NCBI GenBank assembly: GCA_964057225.1
Contig: OZ059896.1
Span: 8,928,001-8,992,000 of the forward strand
Direction of reading: 5' to 3'
From: Auanema rhodensis
Taxonomy: Eukaryota > Nematoda > Chromadorea > Rhabditida > Rhabditidae
DNA length: 64,000 nt
Shown here: in pieces, positions 1-14,625 of the stretch
How positions within the stretch are numbered: position 1 is the first letter of the stretch
How the letters are laid out: each line of letters opens with the position of its first letter
The notes under the pieces: model-generated
What the model was told of the DNA's origin: nothing
The model's input: only the letters and a program-made list of their open reading frames with translations
The model's database searches: none
Program-made: the position numbers and the translations under genes

Positions 1-3000
1 TATAGTGTTTCATGTGAAATTTAAAATTTAAAATATGAATAGCAAGCTGTTAGAATGGATCTGAAAGACAAAACGCATTTGATACACGCCTATCATGCCC
101 ATTTCAGAACCATCATCATCGTTATGTGGTCACAGAATGTGGTCCATTAGGAGGGAAGGAGCAGTGGGGTCAGACGGGAGAGACGACGACGACGGCGACG
201 ACGACAAAGAATAAGACTTGAAGACCTATAGATGATGAAGCTGATGGCATCAGAGTGAGAGCAGAAAGTAGAGATGTGTGAGAGAGAAAGAGAGAGTTAG
301 AGGAAGAGGGAGAGTAAGGGACGGGAGTACTAAGGAATTGTGGAAGTGAAGAAGCATTCAGATTGAACTCTAATGAAATGATTGTGAACGAAAGTGCCTA
401 ATCAGGAGAAAGATGAGCGAAACACTCTTGATATCCGCGTTGTCTCCTAATTTAGTCAGAAGACATTAGATCAAAGAGCACCGACTGATGAAGAAATTAT
501 TCTGAATTAGATAGACAAGACAACGACTATCGTCCGATTACTTGATCGATTTAAGGGTTTTCCCAGAAAAAACTGAAGAATGGCTGTGAAGCTAGTATTA
601 GAATACTGGCATGAAACATATTCTCAAATAAACCTAAACGTCTTTGCTCAAAGCTGACACAAGCTTGGCGGTCCATTTGCATATGGTTCCAGTCACTTGT
701 GCGTGACGTGCTTTTCCTTGTGTGCTGCATGAGTCTCTCGCGAACAACACACAAATGGCTTCTGCCAATCCAACATGTTGCATCTCTTCTCATAATTCTC
801 TTCTGTGTAACATCCTTTCCGCTATTCGCGAATAGTCACTCCTATTTGGCAGCTTAACCAGTCAAATTCATAGAAAGAATCTATCACGCAATCCCAACCT
901 CATGGCAAAGAAAAAGCCGAAAATGGTTCAACCTTACATATGCTTGTAGAAAGGAAATGGTCGGTTGGTGGAAGAGCAAGTAATTAGCTTTTCCCGCATC
1001 TGTGTCTGACGCTCTAAGTACTCTGGTTATGATGCGAGAAAAGGCAGATATTTCAAGCATATTAAGAGAGAAAGCAAATGGAAGAGAAGAAGATAGTGTT
1101 AATTGGCTGTAACTGCTCTGGGATCATTACTCTTTCTCTAAATCTGTTCGTTGACTATGCTTATTGATGGTTCATTCAAATCTACACGGACGCACACACA
1201 CATACACAAGGATGTAATTCCGTCAATTTCCTCCAATCAATTACTATAACTCTTGTTTCTAGACATAAAGGTGAATACAAATCATATAATGTTGTAAACG
1301 AAGGATCCGTATTGTGGAGATAGAAGGAAGAAAAAACAATTTGAAAAATAGTTGAAAACACACAAAGCTGACGAGCTTCATGGTCAGTCTCCATACCACT
1401 CCACGAGGTCATCTCATTTCCATTTTTACTTTTGTCTATACGAAACGATTCTTTAAATTGGGCTAGGAAATAAATCGAACGACATTTGACCATAATTAGG
1501 TGTCACAGTAGTAAAAGTTTTTACTGTTCTTTTTCAGTTTCATTTCATTCTTCTTGAGTTTTTCTTGCTAAGAATATCTAAATATTTTCCTTTTTTTTTC
1601 AGGAAAAAAAGGCATCTGATTAGTTAATTTATGCAAAAATGCCTTTATTTGAACTTATTTCAAAAATTTTCTAACCTAAGGCGTAAAGAACAAACGGAAA
1701 AAATTGAATTAGCTAGCAAAAGAAACAACAAAGTAAAATTGTTTTCACGGAAAAAGACAAAACATAGAAACGTATATGAACAATTGGTATGATAAAGTAA
1801 ATTTAAGTTTCATTCAAACAGAAACATCAACAATTTGCAATTTCTTGTTCCAACTTATAAGGTTGGTGTGTCTGTTATGCTTGTGTGGTCATCAAGACTT
1901 GAGCTCTCACTTGTCGACAAGCCGGAAATTGGCAATCGTCGGCTAGTTTTCTCAAACAGAAAAATCACAATGACGGTTTAAGATGATTTGTTTTAAAAGA
2001 ACAGCTCCTAAAAAGCTACTTCAAGATGTGTAGTCAAGCTTTCAATCCCGTTTATGAGCTCTATCTCAACCTTTCAAGCAGATATTCATTGAAGAATTCA
2101 AGATGAGAAGAGGATAATGAATAAAATTCAAATAGAAATGTATTATGACAATATTATCTTTCAAAATAACAATAAGAATAAGAAATTCAATTCACATCTA
2201 GATCAAAATTTGTGATTATAAAGGAAAAAAACCTTGAGGCGTTCAACACCTGTAAGCTCCGTCACAGGTCATGAAACAGTGAGTGGATCGTAGAGAGAAG
2301 GAAAATTTGCCTTTGACCACATTCTTACCTCCAGTTAAGAAGAAAAACGAAAGAAAGAAATATAGAATGGCCATTCAAGATTAAAACGATGAAATTTCTT
2401 TAAAAAAAAGATAAAGAGAAAGAGAAAGAGAGAGAGAGAAATGTGTTTGCTTTGGATAGATATCATATAAACCATGTCAGGACGACAAGTGAAATAGACA
2501 ATCAATCAAATAATTTTAGAAAAAATCAGCAAAAGAATAATAGCTTGATTGTATATATACAAATATAAATAAATAAATATAAATATATACATGTATGTAA
2601 TAAAGAAAATATTTAAATATTAAGAAATTAAATTCTTCAAATCAGAAACAATATCAGATGGAAATCGTTTGATGTTGCAACACATCTGGTACATCTCTAG
2701 ACTTTCAGCTGTAAATACTACATGCAATACATACAGAAATATAAAAATTTTAAAGTTTTTCTAATATTTGATATTTAGAGAAAGGGAATTGAAAGAAAGT
2801 TTTGAGTTTCTCATGAACTCTTCTTTGATTAATGAAATTTGAAAACACAAAAGAAAATGTTGGATATAAATGACATAACGATTTAAAATCTTTTAATTCA
2901 ATTTGACAGATTAAAAAAAAATTTTTATTCTAAATTCGATGTTGATATATGAAAAGAAGTGGAGGACAAAAACTAATTTAAAATATGATTGGATTAAATT

Positions 3001-6000
3001 AGTTTTTTAGAAGAAAAGTTTGAGATGTAAGGCAACTTTTAAAAAATTTTCTTTTTGAAAAACACTTATTGAAAAATAGTAAATTATGTGGAAAATATTG
3101 AATGAGATACAAATATCATATAGATTGAGTGAGTTGTGAGGACACTAGTAGAAGATAGTTAGTTCGACTGACTATATTAGGATCTACTATCCAGATAAGG
3201 TCATCTGACCCCCTGATGTGAGTGCTGATGATGAAGTTGGAAAGAAAATGAAAACCTTTCATTAGATGAAAATGAATAATATTTTTATATAATTTTTAGA
3301 AAAATAAGTTTAAGTTTAACTTAATTTAAAAGAAAAAAAAGTTATTGTTTGACATATAGATATATAGATGTCAGATTAACTAAAAGAAGACTAGTAATTA
3401 AGAGAAATTTAGATAGTAAAAGAGATTATTAAGATGAACATATTGTGAGAGAATAAGCTGAATATTCTTTAGGGAATAGAATATATAACCAAAATGATGT
3501 TTGAGTTATAATTTTAAGCAAATCATGTATTATGGATAACATCTGAATAACACCTATGATGTTAACGTTAAATTTGATGACATACACACTTTATCTTTTA
3601 CTATCTTTTTCTCTTTTTCTCTTAAGTTCCATTCAATTTATCGTCCAATTTCTTAACTTTTCCCAACCAAAATGACTGTCAACAAGACTAGCGTATCCGT
3701 TTCTGGTCTGGTTGTTACGCGACCCAGAAATATCGCTGGGGGGCTCACACCTTAAACATCCATAACCTTACTCTTTTGGCCTCAGTACATACACACTACC
3801 TCGAGAGTATATCTCACGGTGTTTCGTGATAGCGAGAAGATTGTTTTTCGAGTAATTAATAACTCACATTCTCTCACTCGTGATTCGTAACCTATTCGTC
3901 CTTTTCGAGAGCTAACTACCCATTCGATCTACTCTATCTATCTCTTTCTTCCTTTCTCTATTCCTTTTTCTTCTATACCTACATACACATATGTATATAT
4001 CTTATATGTATCTATATCAAAATTATACCGCGATCGTCTTAAGACCTAATAAACAGTCGAGGCGGAAGTTCATCATCTAACTGTGATTGACCGGACTTTT
4101 CGTGTACCTTTTTCTGGTTGAATACACTTCATCTATTATATTAGATTTATATCAAAAAATTTTAATTTTGTTACATATATTACATCCGTGATGTATCATT
4201 CATGGATAAATAAGTGATCAACAAATATATAATTTATATAATATTATAACTATATAAGATTACATTATCTTGGCTTTGACAGAGTTTGCATAAACTCTGT
4301 TCGTAAGACGAAACCTCAAGACTTCCGTTTTATGTTTTTTTTTCAGAATGCGAGATGTAAATTTAAGATAAATCAAATTGTATGGCACTGGCTCAATCTA
4401 CATTCGAATTCAATTCATATACGAGTTCATCTTCTTTAAATTCGGACAATTGAATGGTCACAAATCTGGGAAAGGTGCCAATTTTCTAAGTGAAAAGAAC
4501 GGATAAACTAGTCGATCCAGACGTTATGTCACTTTCTAATTCTGACTTACTCTCCTGCCTTCTCTCTTTTTTTTCTGTTGATTCACTTTGAAGGATGACC
4601 AAAAATAGCTGGTGTTCATTCTGATTTCTAATGGATTTCTAGATGACAGGTCCTGCCAGTCATCAGGACGACAAAAGCTGTGACGTTGAATGGTAACGAG
4701 AATAAGAAAAAGCAGGTAACGAGTAGGTAAAGAAGTCAAGAAAGAAGCTATACGAAACATCTTAAGAACTTACAAAGTAGAAAAGTTTCCATTTTTATAA
4801 AAAAATTAAGGGACGAATAACTTAGAAATAATTTCAAAGAATGATATACATATACTATGATTTGACATCTATGTTCTATAAAAGTACATATTTCTCTATT
4901 TTATGATAGAAAACGATTGAATTATGTTCTGATACTCAAATGTTATAAAGTCATTTATGAAGCATAATAGAAACTAGACAAGATTATTCGAAACCAAGCA
5001 CTTTTGAGTAACAAATTGAATTTGACGCTTCTCACCTTAAAAGGACAGTCAATTTAAAGATCTAAAGAAATTATAGTATCAAATAAATAAAATAAGAAAT
5101 TTTGACACAAGAGATTAAATTCTGAAATATATTTCAGTTTTCTTATATCAAAAAACGCAATTTTCTTTTGTTTATTAAGGAAATGTGCTTATAAATCCAT
5201 CATAGAATAAGTACTACATGAATACTTTCAACTAAAAATATGAGATTATTGATGTATTAGATAAAAGAAAAATTAAATATATAATAAAATATGTTTGTGA
5301 AGGCCATAATGAAGTATCGAATACAAAAATATAAGTTATATAACACCTTATGTAGGTTTGAGGACCATAAATGAAGGAACGATGAGGTGTAAAAAGGATC
5401 ATATACGGAAATTCTTTCGGGGAAATCTTTTATTTAAGGTTGTTAAGACGTTTCCTCGAATATGTGTTATTAATGAAAAATAAAGAGAAAAAACTAACGA
5501 ATATTTAGAATAAAAAAGAAATATATATGTATGTATATAATATTATAAAATTTATTTTATTTATATAAATCTAAATAGGTATAAACATAGTTATACTATA
5601 TTATCTTATTAAGTTAGTAGTTAGATATATATGTATGTATGTTTATACTATAAGATTGAAATACTATAAGATTACGGCAGAAAAAACAGGTGTTTCTAGG
5701 ATGAGTGCTAATATGAATTATGAAGATTACTAGTTTTGTCTTTTTTTTTCTTCTTCATTTATTAGCTTTCGAGAATATTTTCTTTTTTACAAAGAAAGAA
5801 ATAAAAATTAATTATATAATATATAAAACAATATTGTAATAAATTAATTTAATTATATATATATTTATATATACATAATTATTATTATATATATTTAAAT
5901 GATTAAGAATATTAATCTTTTCGTATAAAAATTTCATTAAAAGCAATCTGAATCACGGCTATTAGCAGCTGGATAGTGTGTGGCTTAAACCACTAGAGTC

Positions 6001-9000
6001 AGGAATGAAGGCTGAAGACAATCGTTGAATCGGATTGCTTCTATCGTTGTATTATATTGAGACTAACTGGATGAATATTAATCTTACCGAATAATAACGG
6101 CGAGAAATTGAAAGAATTTACAGGATTATATATATTGAAGAAGTTATATTAGTATAGATTTGTAGTAATTATAATAATATATTTTAATTTATATACAATA
6201 TGTTATAATTATTTTTGGTTATCGCGTAATTTTAGGAGATGGCATGTTTTTGTTTTAAGAAGAATACCAGCTGGATTGTTTAAATGAAAAATCTTTTAAT
6301 TATTAAAAAGAATAAAAAGAAATAAATGATCGCAAGATCAGTAAGATTTTGAAATTTTGAAGCATTCATCTAATGATTGAGGCCGTACAGTCATGAATGA
6401 AGGGAAATGGATGATGATGGGTTGGTCTGAAGGTGGTACGCAAGGAAACTGTGGGGTTTCGAACGCTAATAAGTGAGAAAAATGAAAAGATTTATAGATT
6501 GAATATACTAAATCGGAAATAAATATGTAATAAATCGCAAAAAAAATCAAAAAGAAGCTTAAATTCTTTTCACATTTTTCGTCAATTGTGCACGAACGAG
6601 AAAGTGTAGATAAGATAAGAAAAAACAAACATATTGACAGATTAACAAACAATCAGAAGATGTCAGATCTGATTTTTCTAATTGAATTCAAAATTCGTTT
6701 TCGGGGCGTGAAAAAGAAGAGGTGAGAAGCCAAAGAAATGTGAAAAGATGTCATTGTAGACGAACTACCTAAGCGACGAGAAGCAACTTGAGATTTGAAG
6801 AGGATCAATGTGCAAGATCTGTAACACTTAACAGGTTTTGTTTGGTTATTTCTTCTCCAAAAAAAGGAATAACATCATTTGACTGATAATAGTAGAACGA
6901 AAAAAATGAATGAGACTGTGATGTTGGCCTTGAAAATTAGATTGAATAGTAGGTTATGTTTATATTCGAACAAACACGCATATCTTACATTCTTTTCCGA
7001 ACATTTTCTATGAGAAAAAAGAAGAAAAAATAAACTTTTATAGCGAAATTGATAAGTTAAAGATGAGTATAAATACAAATTTTTATAAAAAAATGAATAT
7101 TATAGAAGATTGAAATATTGATCCATACTCAGAAAATGGTATTGATGCAAGTGTTTGGAAAAAAAAATGTATGACAAAGACGATTGTAAGAATATAGAAT
7201 AGAATTGAATGATGATAAAAGAATAAAATATAATAAATGATTACAAAATCTTTTTTTTTTCGTTGAATCAATGGGTTGATAATTATTTTTTTTAAAAATA
7301 AAAGAATCTTTAATTTAAAATAATTTTAACCACAATTATTGTGTAATTTAATTGTCAATAAATGTTTTTTTTTCGTTTCTTTTGAGAGAAATAGAGAATG
7401 TAACCGAATGCATGAGATATAAAAGTAATAGCTTTTAACATTTTGATGTGTGAAACAACTCATTATATCGCCAATAATCTTTGTAATTCATCGGCTTTTT
7501 TTTGGCAATTTAAATGATTAGAATACTTAATAAAACAATACAGTTTTATAATTAGTTTCTTATTTTATATGAGAATAGCTTTCTCTTTTTAAATTTATGA
7601 GTTTCAATCAGTGATTATATACATAAAACATTACAAAGATCAAATATACATGCGCATGTAGTTGTAACTTCAAATGAAATACACATGTATCTATTTAAAT
7701 ATAATAAAAAAAGAAATAGTTATATGATATATATAGTATACATATAGAATTTTAAATAATATACCGGATATAGTTTTAATCATTTAATTAATTATAAACA
7801 AGTTTAACTTTAGATAAAGATAATATAGTTTAAGAGATAAATTATAATCAAAGAAAACATATTAAGGTCAAAGAATATGGATGATATATTCATGAAACTA
7901 TCAAACCTCAGACTATTAACTAAAGAAGTTTTAAACTAATTATTATAAAATTAAGACAATATAACTACATATGTTCTGATCATTTCTTTTTTCTTGATTA
8001 AGAAATTACATGAAACTTAAGTTTTAAAATGTACACATCAGCACATCAAAATGACTTTTCTTTTGGAAAAAAAAAGATAAAACCTGCCGGGAATTTTAAT
8101 GGAGGTGAGTTGAAAGTGAGATTTTGTCTTTAGAAAAGAATTAACTCTTTTTACGATCATTGTCACTGAACGATGTTTAATTGAACTTGTCCTTTTCAAA
8201 CATTATAGAATTACAAATAGAAAGACCGTATCAGTTTTTTTCTTTAACTGAAATAAATAAAATTAAAATAAATTATCCTAATAGCTAAATGTACTTAAGA
8301 AATCTAAATATTAATTTAAAATATAATATAAGTTACATTTGAATAATTTTAAATATTTCTTGAAAAACTTTATTTTTGTAATTATTTAGTTTAAAACATC
8401 TTTTTTATGCAACATATTAGGTTGATTCATTTGAACATTCATCACTCATGATTCATAATCATATAGTTATGATCGACTTTAATAATTACTCTTGATTTTA
8501 ATTTATTATTTGTTTTAAATTAACCAACAAAACGTATGTAAAAACTTATATTTACATTTATATGTATGTATATATGTATATGAATGCCTTGTTTATGCCG
8601 ATCTCTCAACATCATGATGCTCATCTTCTACAATATGTCTTGAATCTGGTCACTTAAAGTGTAATATGATCTAATAAAAGTCCATTTCCATCTATGAATA
8701 TCTTATACTTGAATCCATTTGATGGTGTATTTTCTCGATTTGACTCAATATTTTACTCGAATTCAGCTCCATCTCTCACTATCTAATTCAATTCTCAACA
8801 AGATAGAAATGGTGAGATACATACGACATTAGAGAGTGAGAAGAGATGTGCAGAATAGAATGACAGAGAGAATGGGAGACGAGAAGCTGAACTGGTCAGA
8901 AAACGAAGGACAATTTCATCGTTCGGCTCAATTTCGGACTACAAGCTAGTAAGAAGCTGATTCATTCTGCATTCTTTTCGTTGACTAACCATAGAAAAGC

Positions 9001-9370
9001 AAATTCTGACTAATTCTAATATCGCTTGCGACAGCATGAAACATTCTTGTCACTTTAATATTATTGAAACATACATATATTTGTCGATAACCATAATTTA
9101 GAAGAATCCTTGAATCCATTTTTATTAATTAGTTGTTGTATAAACAATGTTCTATAAGTTAGTCTTGATTCCTATCAATGATTTTTGAAGAAAATGATGT
9201 AAAAATACCGAATTGATTTCTTTAATATTGCAAACAAAAAATATTTTTCTAGTTCCGTCGACTTCCAAATATTTTCAGAATGTTTTGTTGTTCTGCTCTG
9301 TTACGCATTTGTCTCGTTCTCTTCATTTTTCTTCTTCCGCTTTATCTTCTACGCTTTCCCAGTAGCTTCC
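1..9370. other. AT-rich intergenic region, no gene recognised
   Basis: Both strands were read without finding a conserved domain or a convincing chain of exons. The open frames present are short, AT-driven and rich in F, I, Y and K. The sequence is mostly A/T runs with scattered GA-rich tracts (for example about 2415-2445). A patch of ordinary complexity at about 3660-3760 contains a GGGGCTCAC motif that recurs near zag-1. A second patch at about 8880-9060 lies upstream of the first gene. The region could hold distal regulatory DNA for genes outside the window, but nothing here shows that directly. Confidence 0.5.
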
Positions 9371-10166
9371 ATGAATATTGAAGAACTGCTGCAGTTCAGC
9401 TGGCAGTTTTAGATATGTTACCCCATCAGATACAAAGATATATTATGTAAGATATAGCAAAGCATGTCTTATAGAGACTCACGTGATTTTTTTTCTTTAC
9501 TTTCCTAAAATGTTTCAGTATTTATTCAAGGAAACTCGCTCTGTATATATGGCATTAATTCCAGTTTCAAACTATCACGAGAATTAAGATGCAATAGTTA
9601 TTCAAATATTATATTCATTCATATTTAGAAAATGTCTAATCTAGATTTCATATTTTTGAATTTAAAGTCTTTTACAATACAAGTAGTTTTTGCTCATTGC
9701 TTGATTTTTTTTCTTCAAATTGAAGGAATTATGATAGTAGCTAATTGATTGGGTGAAATTATCTTTTTGTTCAATCTAATACATTACATTCATGTTTTCT
9801 TTTCTCTCTTAAAATATAAATAATGTAATACTTGAATTATAGAATTGTATTGTTTTACATTTCAGCAAAGTCAGACAAGAATTATGAATGTTTATGCCAT
9901 TCCCAACTTTTCTTCTAGCACTTGCGAGTTTCTAAATGATATAGAAAGAGCAGAAAAAGTTTGTTTTCAATTATAACATGAATTATTTTAAGCTTAAGGG
10001 TCTAAGTGAAGAAGATAAGAAAACATTCAAGGATGAGATGATATTGTCTATAAGCGAATCATTGAAAGAGTTTGAAACGGTTTTTCAAGAAGTGTCTACA
10101 CCACCTACCAGTCCCTCTACGGATCAAGCTCCAACGTTTGAAGAAGAAGCAATTAATAAAAGTTAA
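9371..10166 (+). CDS. unrecognised ~145-aa protein, five exons
   Basis: I do not recognise this protein. The start is taken at an ATG eight bases after CTTTCCCAG (9361-9362), which looks like a spliced-leader acceptor. The exons join through introns of about 36, 72, 33, 185 and 34 nt. The protein begins MNIEELLQYKDILL and the middle reads NLKSFTIQ then QSQTRIMNVYAIPNF. The tail is acidic (LKGLSEEDKK, then a Ser/Thr/Pro-rich stretch) and ends EEEAINKS. There is no signal peptide or membrane segment. The strand-like middle followed by a possible helix (FLNDIERAEKL) faintly recalls EVH1/PH-like folds such as DCP1, but this is a guess. It lies 420 bp upstream of haspin on the same strand. The final exons are the most secure. 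The first two joins rest on splice logic only. Confidence 0.5.
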
Positions 10167-10585
10167 ACATATTCGACAAATCAATGCAGATATGTATAAT
10201 TGTATTTACGTCAAATGTTTTCTGTTAAACTCGATAAGATAATAAATGTAAATATTTATAATAAGCAAAAAAATATAAGTGATGACACTGTAACATTTTA
10301 TAAAATTTATTGTTAAACTTAGAAATAATGCACCATATTTTCATAAATTATTTAAATACTTGAATTATCTAAATAAAGAAATGAAATTTACACATAATTT
10401 ATAATATAAAGTATAATACGCAAATAGGTACGTGATCTGAGGGCGTTTTATTTCGAACGGCGGAAAAAATTAATTTTCAAACTAAAGAAGCTTTCGGGTT
10501 ATTAACATAAAATTTGATTATTTTAGTGTCTTAAATAGAACAAGTTAATAATTATGTATATAGTAAGCCAGCTTGATTCAGGAAA
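10167..10585. other. spacer between the 145-aa gene and haspin
   Basis: AT-rich spacer. AATAAA at about 10240 is a plausible polyadenylation signal for the upstream gene. TTGATTCAG ending at 10581, five bases before the haspin ATG, is a good candidate trans-splice acceptor. I see no coding sequence. Confidence 0.5.
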
Positions 10586-13500
10586 ATGAGAAAAAATCCT
10601 CGATATGCGCATAGGACCAGGCCAAGCTCAATAGTTCCTAGGCTTGTATTCGATTTGCCTGATGTTCCTGAAGTACCAGATGTTGAGGATCAATATGATA
10701 AATTAGTATAGTTTTATTATGTTTCAAATGAAACCGAAACATTTTTAGGAATTTTTTGAATCGTTAATCCAAGAGCCAATTCCTGAACGCGATGAGCCTT
10801 TATTTCCAGCAACACCTGTGCATAATCAGAAGGTATTTAAAAGTTTATATTAATTTTATTCCTTGTTATCATACAGAAGAGTCGGAGAAAACAAAAATTA
10901 GAAGATCTGATAGAATTTTCTTCGGATGAGGAAGTGAGTGATGTTGAGCAACCATCTGAGGAAAGGGCAGTTGAAAAGCAAAGTGAAGAAAATGAATATG
11001 ACGCGGAGATAAAGCGCTTGCAAAGCGAGGTTTTATTATTTAATATAGAAATATTTATTAGATTATTTTTTTCAGTTCGACGATGACGAAAATTTTTCAT
11101 TGCACATTGAAGATGCCGATGGAAATATTTTAGTCCTAGTATGCATATTAAATAAATGGTTTTGATAATCGAACCTTTTTTATAGAACAATGGTTTATTA
11201 AAGAAAGCATCTGATGAAGATATGAAGAGGAAGGAACGACGAAAAGAAAAGAATGATGTGAAAAGTGCTGCCGTCGAAAATGTCGATGAACCTCTTTCAT
11301 CTCAAAAATCAAGTCCCCAAAATAATGACTCCATCGAACCAGTGATCCCAACAACAGTTGATAAACCAAAGTCTTCTAAATCTAGGTACATTTTTAGAAA
11401 ATTACTATATGAACTTTTTTTTTCAGAAATACTAGGTCCAAATCAAGTCGCCCGAAATCAGTTGTAGCGGCCGAGGCTCTTGGAATTTTGCGACATTCGA
11501 TTATGACAAGTAACATAAGTAATAATAGCATGATTATTAGTTTTTGAATATTTAGCTGCTAAAAGAGTCACGGTTGGGAAAAGTCGTATCGTATGCTCTC
11601 CTGCTAGAGTTTCTAGAATTTCTGTTGCAAATGCAAAACAAGTTAAAGTATTTACGTCAAATGCGGTAGCTTTATTCAGGTCATTGATAGTATATTAAAT
11701 TTTCAGGAAACACCTATTCGTAATGTTAAAAAAGTTAGAGACAGCTTGAATTGTAAGTTCAATATATAACCATTTGTAATTTCACGTTATTACTTTAGTA
11801 CCCATGTTGTCACCTATTCGTCGAGATTCTCAATTGTTTGACAATTTCCCCGCTTTGAAGAATGTAAATTACCGTTGAATTATTTTTATAATCTTTTTTT
11901 TTGAAGACAGTTTCGAAATTGATGCCTCAGATGTGCTCCACTCCTGTGCAAGATAAAGATTCGGGCGCAGTAAGAGAATTTGTTTGTTTCATTAATTTCT
12001 TTATCTTCCAGATTTCACGAAACGTGAATTCGGTTCGCCTAAGCATTCCAGCTTTCGATGAAACAATGAATGAAGCTCTAGACCCTACTGTTTCTGATAT
12101 TAATTCAGATATTACTCAATCATCATCGAAGCACGAATCTGGTGTTTGTTCGCCTTCTACACAAAATACTAAAATGCCAGAGCAGACATTATGCGTGTCC
12201 GAAGTACTGAAAAAAAGTTATACAAAAAAATTATATTTTTTAATAGATTATCCCATTCGATAATACTCAAAGTTCATCACGGTCTAACGATACAACAAAT
12301 ACAAGAAAGGCTGTATCTGAAACAAACGCCAGTAATGATGAAGTTTTCAAAACTCCTCTCATTGATAACTCGGTTACGAAATCTAGGTTACGGTAATGCG
12401 CACTAGTTTAAATATGTCTTAACACATAATTTTATTTTTAGCAGGTCCAAGTCTCAACGTTCATCTTCAGCAACACAATTTGATTCTACAAGGAAGCGAA
12501 AAACGTCTTCGGATGATAATTGTTAGCTGCTGTTTTTTTCTTTTTTTTTATAAACATAATTCAGACTCTACTGATAATACTCAAGCATCGGAAAACCCGT
12601 CCGATATGAGTAAAGAAAGAAGTGTAACTTCAAATGTAATAGAGGAAAAAATCGAAAACACAAGCATCAAACTTGACGATTTCGCTTTAACATCTTTCGG
12701 TAATTCCATGGAAGAAAAAGAAAATCAAGAAATATGCAACTTTACTGAGACTGCAGTGACTTTTAATAGTAAGCACTTATAATGCATGGCAATTAATCTG
12801 AATTTTTTAGATTACAATACTCTAATGTTAGGTGATAATGGAACTGAAATGAACCTAGGAAATACAACGAATCGTCCAGTCTTCAACAATATGACGAATA
12901 TGACGATGGCTTCTGTTTGTTTACTATTTGTAATTTGAATAAATTAATGATTTTAGGAATATGGGAAAAATGCTACTTTACTCAAGAGAAATGTTACTTT
13001 GATAAGAGCTGACTCAACTTTGAATGGGTCTAGAATAGTAGGATTATAGTTAGCTATAGCTAAAAAAATAGTTTTTAGTTTCCAAATATTCCATTTTATT
13101 TGGACAATTATGCCGGTGATAATTCTTCTCTTAGTCAATTGCTGCATATTATTGACCAAGACCAAATAATCGGTTGGAATGATCTACCTAAAGAGTATTA
13201 TAGTGTTATATAAGTTCAAATTTAAAATATATTCTATAGGATGTTGGAAAAACCGTTGAAGCTTGGTGAAGGTGCGTATGGAGAAGTATTCAGAACATCT
13301 TTTGAGCGGAGGCCCACGGCTCTTAAGGTTTTGTGACATTTATTCGGTTTATTCTCTTTTTTTTTAATTTTAAGATTATGCCAATTTCTGCCGAAGCAAC
13401 AGAAAATCGTTTGGTTGTCAATGGAGAATTTATATTTACCGCTGAAGAAGTTTTACCGGAGGTTAGACTATTGTTCATTTTGTGTCTGAACTGCAAACTT

Positions 13501-14625
13501 TTCAGGTTTTAATTACCAAGCTGTTATCAGGTTTAAATAATATGAATAATCAGTTTAGTACACCAAACTTCATTGAACTTTTGCATACTCGAATTGTGAG
13601 AGGTATATATCCTGAACTTTTATTAAATATGCAAATATTACATTATAGGAAAATATCCTCTAGGTTTTTTAAAAGCATTTGATAAATTTGCAAAGAATAA
13701 TGAGACCTATAACGATCGACCGTCAGAATACCATACAGACGATCAATTATTTTTGATTTTAGGATTATCGTTAGGTGGCGGTGATTTAGAAAAACAAATA
13801 GTACGTTTATGCTTTTTGTTCATTATTGAAGTTTTTAAAATAGGTAACCAATGAAAAACAATTCATATCTCTTTTCTTTCAATTAGTATTGACACTTACA
13901 ATAGCCGAAAAGGTAAAAATATTTCAATTGTTCAAAGTTTCAGTTAACTTTATAGACTCTCGAATTCGAACATCGTGATTTACATCTGGGAAATTTACTG
14001 CTAGAGAAATGTAATAATAAAGAGAAATTGCAGTACGTCATGGTTCTTATTATTACGTTTTCATGATTACCTTTTTGCAGATATAAGTTTGATGGAAATG
14101 ATTTTTGTTTATGTACACATGGGGTAAAAATCAAAATAATAGATTTTACATTGAGCAGACTTAAAAAAGGTTTCTACAGATCATTGATCTGAATTGTTTT
14201 TTTTTATTTTTAGATGGAATTACTCTTTATAAAGATTTGGAATCTGATGCTGAATTATTTGAAGGAAAGGGACTTTATCAATACGACATATACCGGATGA
14301 TGCGAAAAGAGAATAAGTAGGAGTTTCGTTAATGTTTCTTATTTTGATATTCACTTCTAGAGGTGAATGGAGTGACTTCGAACCGAAAACAAATTTGTTC
14401 TGGCTTCATCATTTGGCTTTTGAACTGCTTACAAAGCAGAATTGTCCGAAGATCACTAAAAAGAGGAAGCAGGTATCTTTTTTTTCAGTTTTACTTAAAG
14501 CGTGATAATGTATGTAGGAACTTATGCTTGAAATGGATAAGCTTCTAACGTTGGAGTCAGTTACCGACATTTTAACTAACGAAAATTTTACTTGGATGGT
14601 GCAAAATGTACTTGAAAAGGTATAA
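10586..14625 (+). CDS. hasp-1: haspin (histone H3 Thr3 kinase)
   Basis: Haspin phosphorylates histone H3 on Thr3 in mitosis, which recruits the chromosomal passenger complex to centromeres. Many exons with short introns join in frame. The long N-terminal half is Ser/Lys/Asp-rich and low in conservation, as in other haspins. The C-terminal kinase domain starts at about 13250 with a glycine-rich loop (LKLGEGAYGEVF), the lysine in TALKIMPI, and the haspin-type stretches VNGEF and EEVLPE. The family-specific catalytic segment FEHRDLHLGNLL (about 13965) follows, then IIDFTLSRL, where DFT replaces the usual DFG, as is typical of haspin. A further segment, GLYQYDIYRMMR, matches the atypical haspin C-lobe. 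The stop TAA is at 14623-14625. The start has a likely spliced-leader acceptor at 10580-10581. The kinase call is very secure. Individual N-terminal exon borders are less so. Confidence 0.9.

Noticed and set aside
3660-3770. 27-codon ATG frame in a complex patch of the left intergenic region
   Set aside because: Too short, with no splice partners and no known motif. Only the embedded GGGGCTCAC motif is reported.
6338-6652. 104-aa minus-strand hydrophobic frame
   Set aside because: Composition expected from AT-rich DNA. No motif, splice context or start context supports it.
9378-9587. 69-aa continuous frame near the first gene
   Set aside because: Contains a clear intron (GTAAGATATAGC...TTTCAG) and lies out of frame with the better spliced model starting at 9371.
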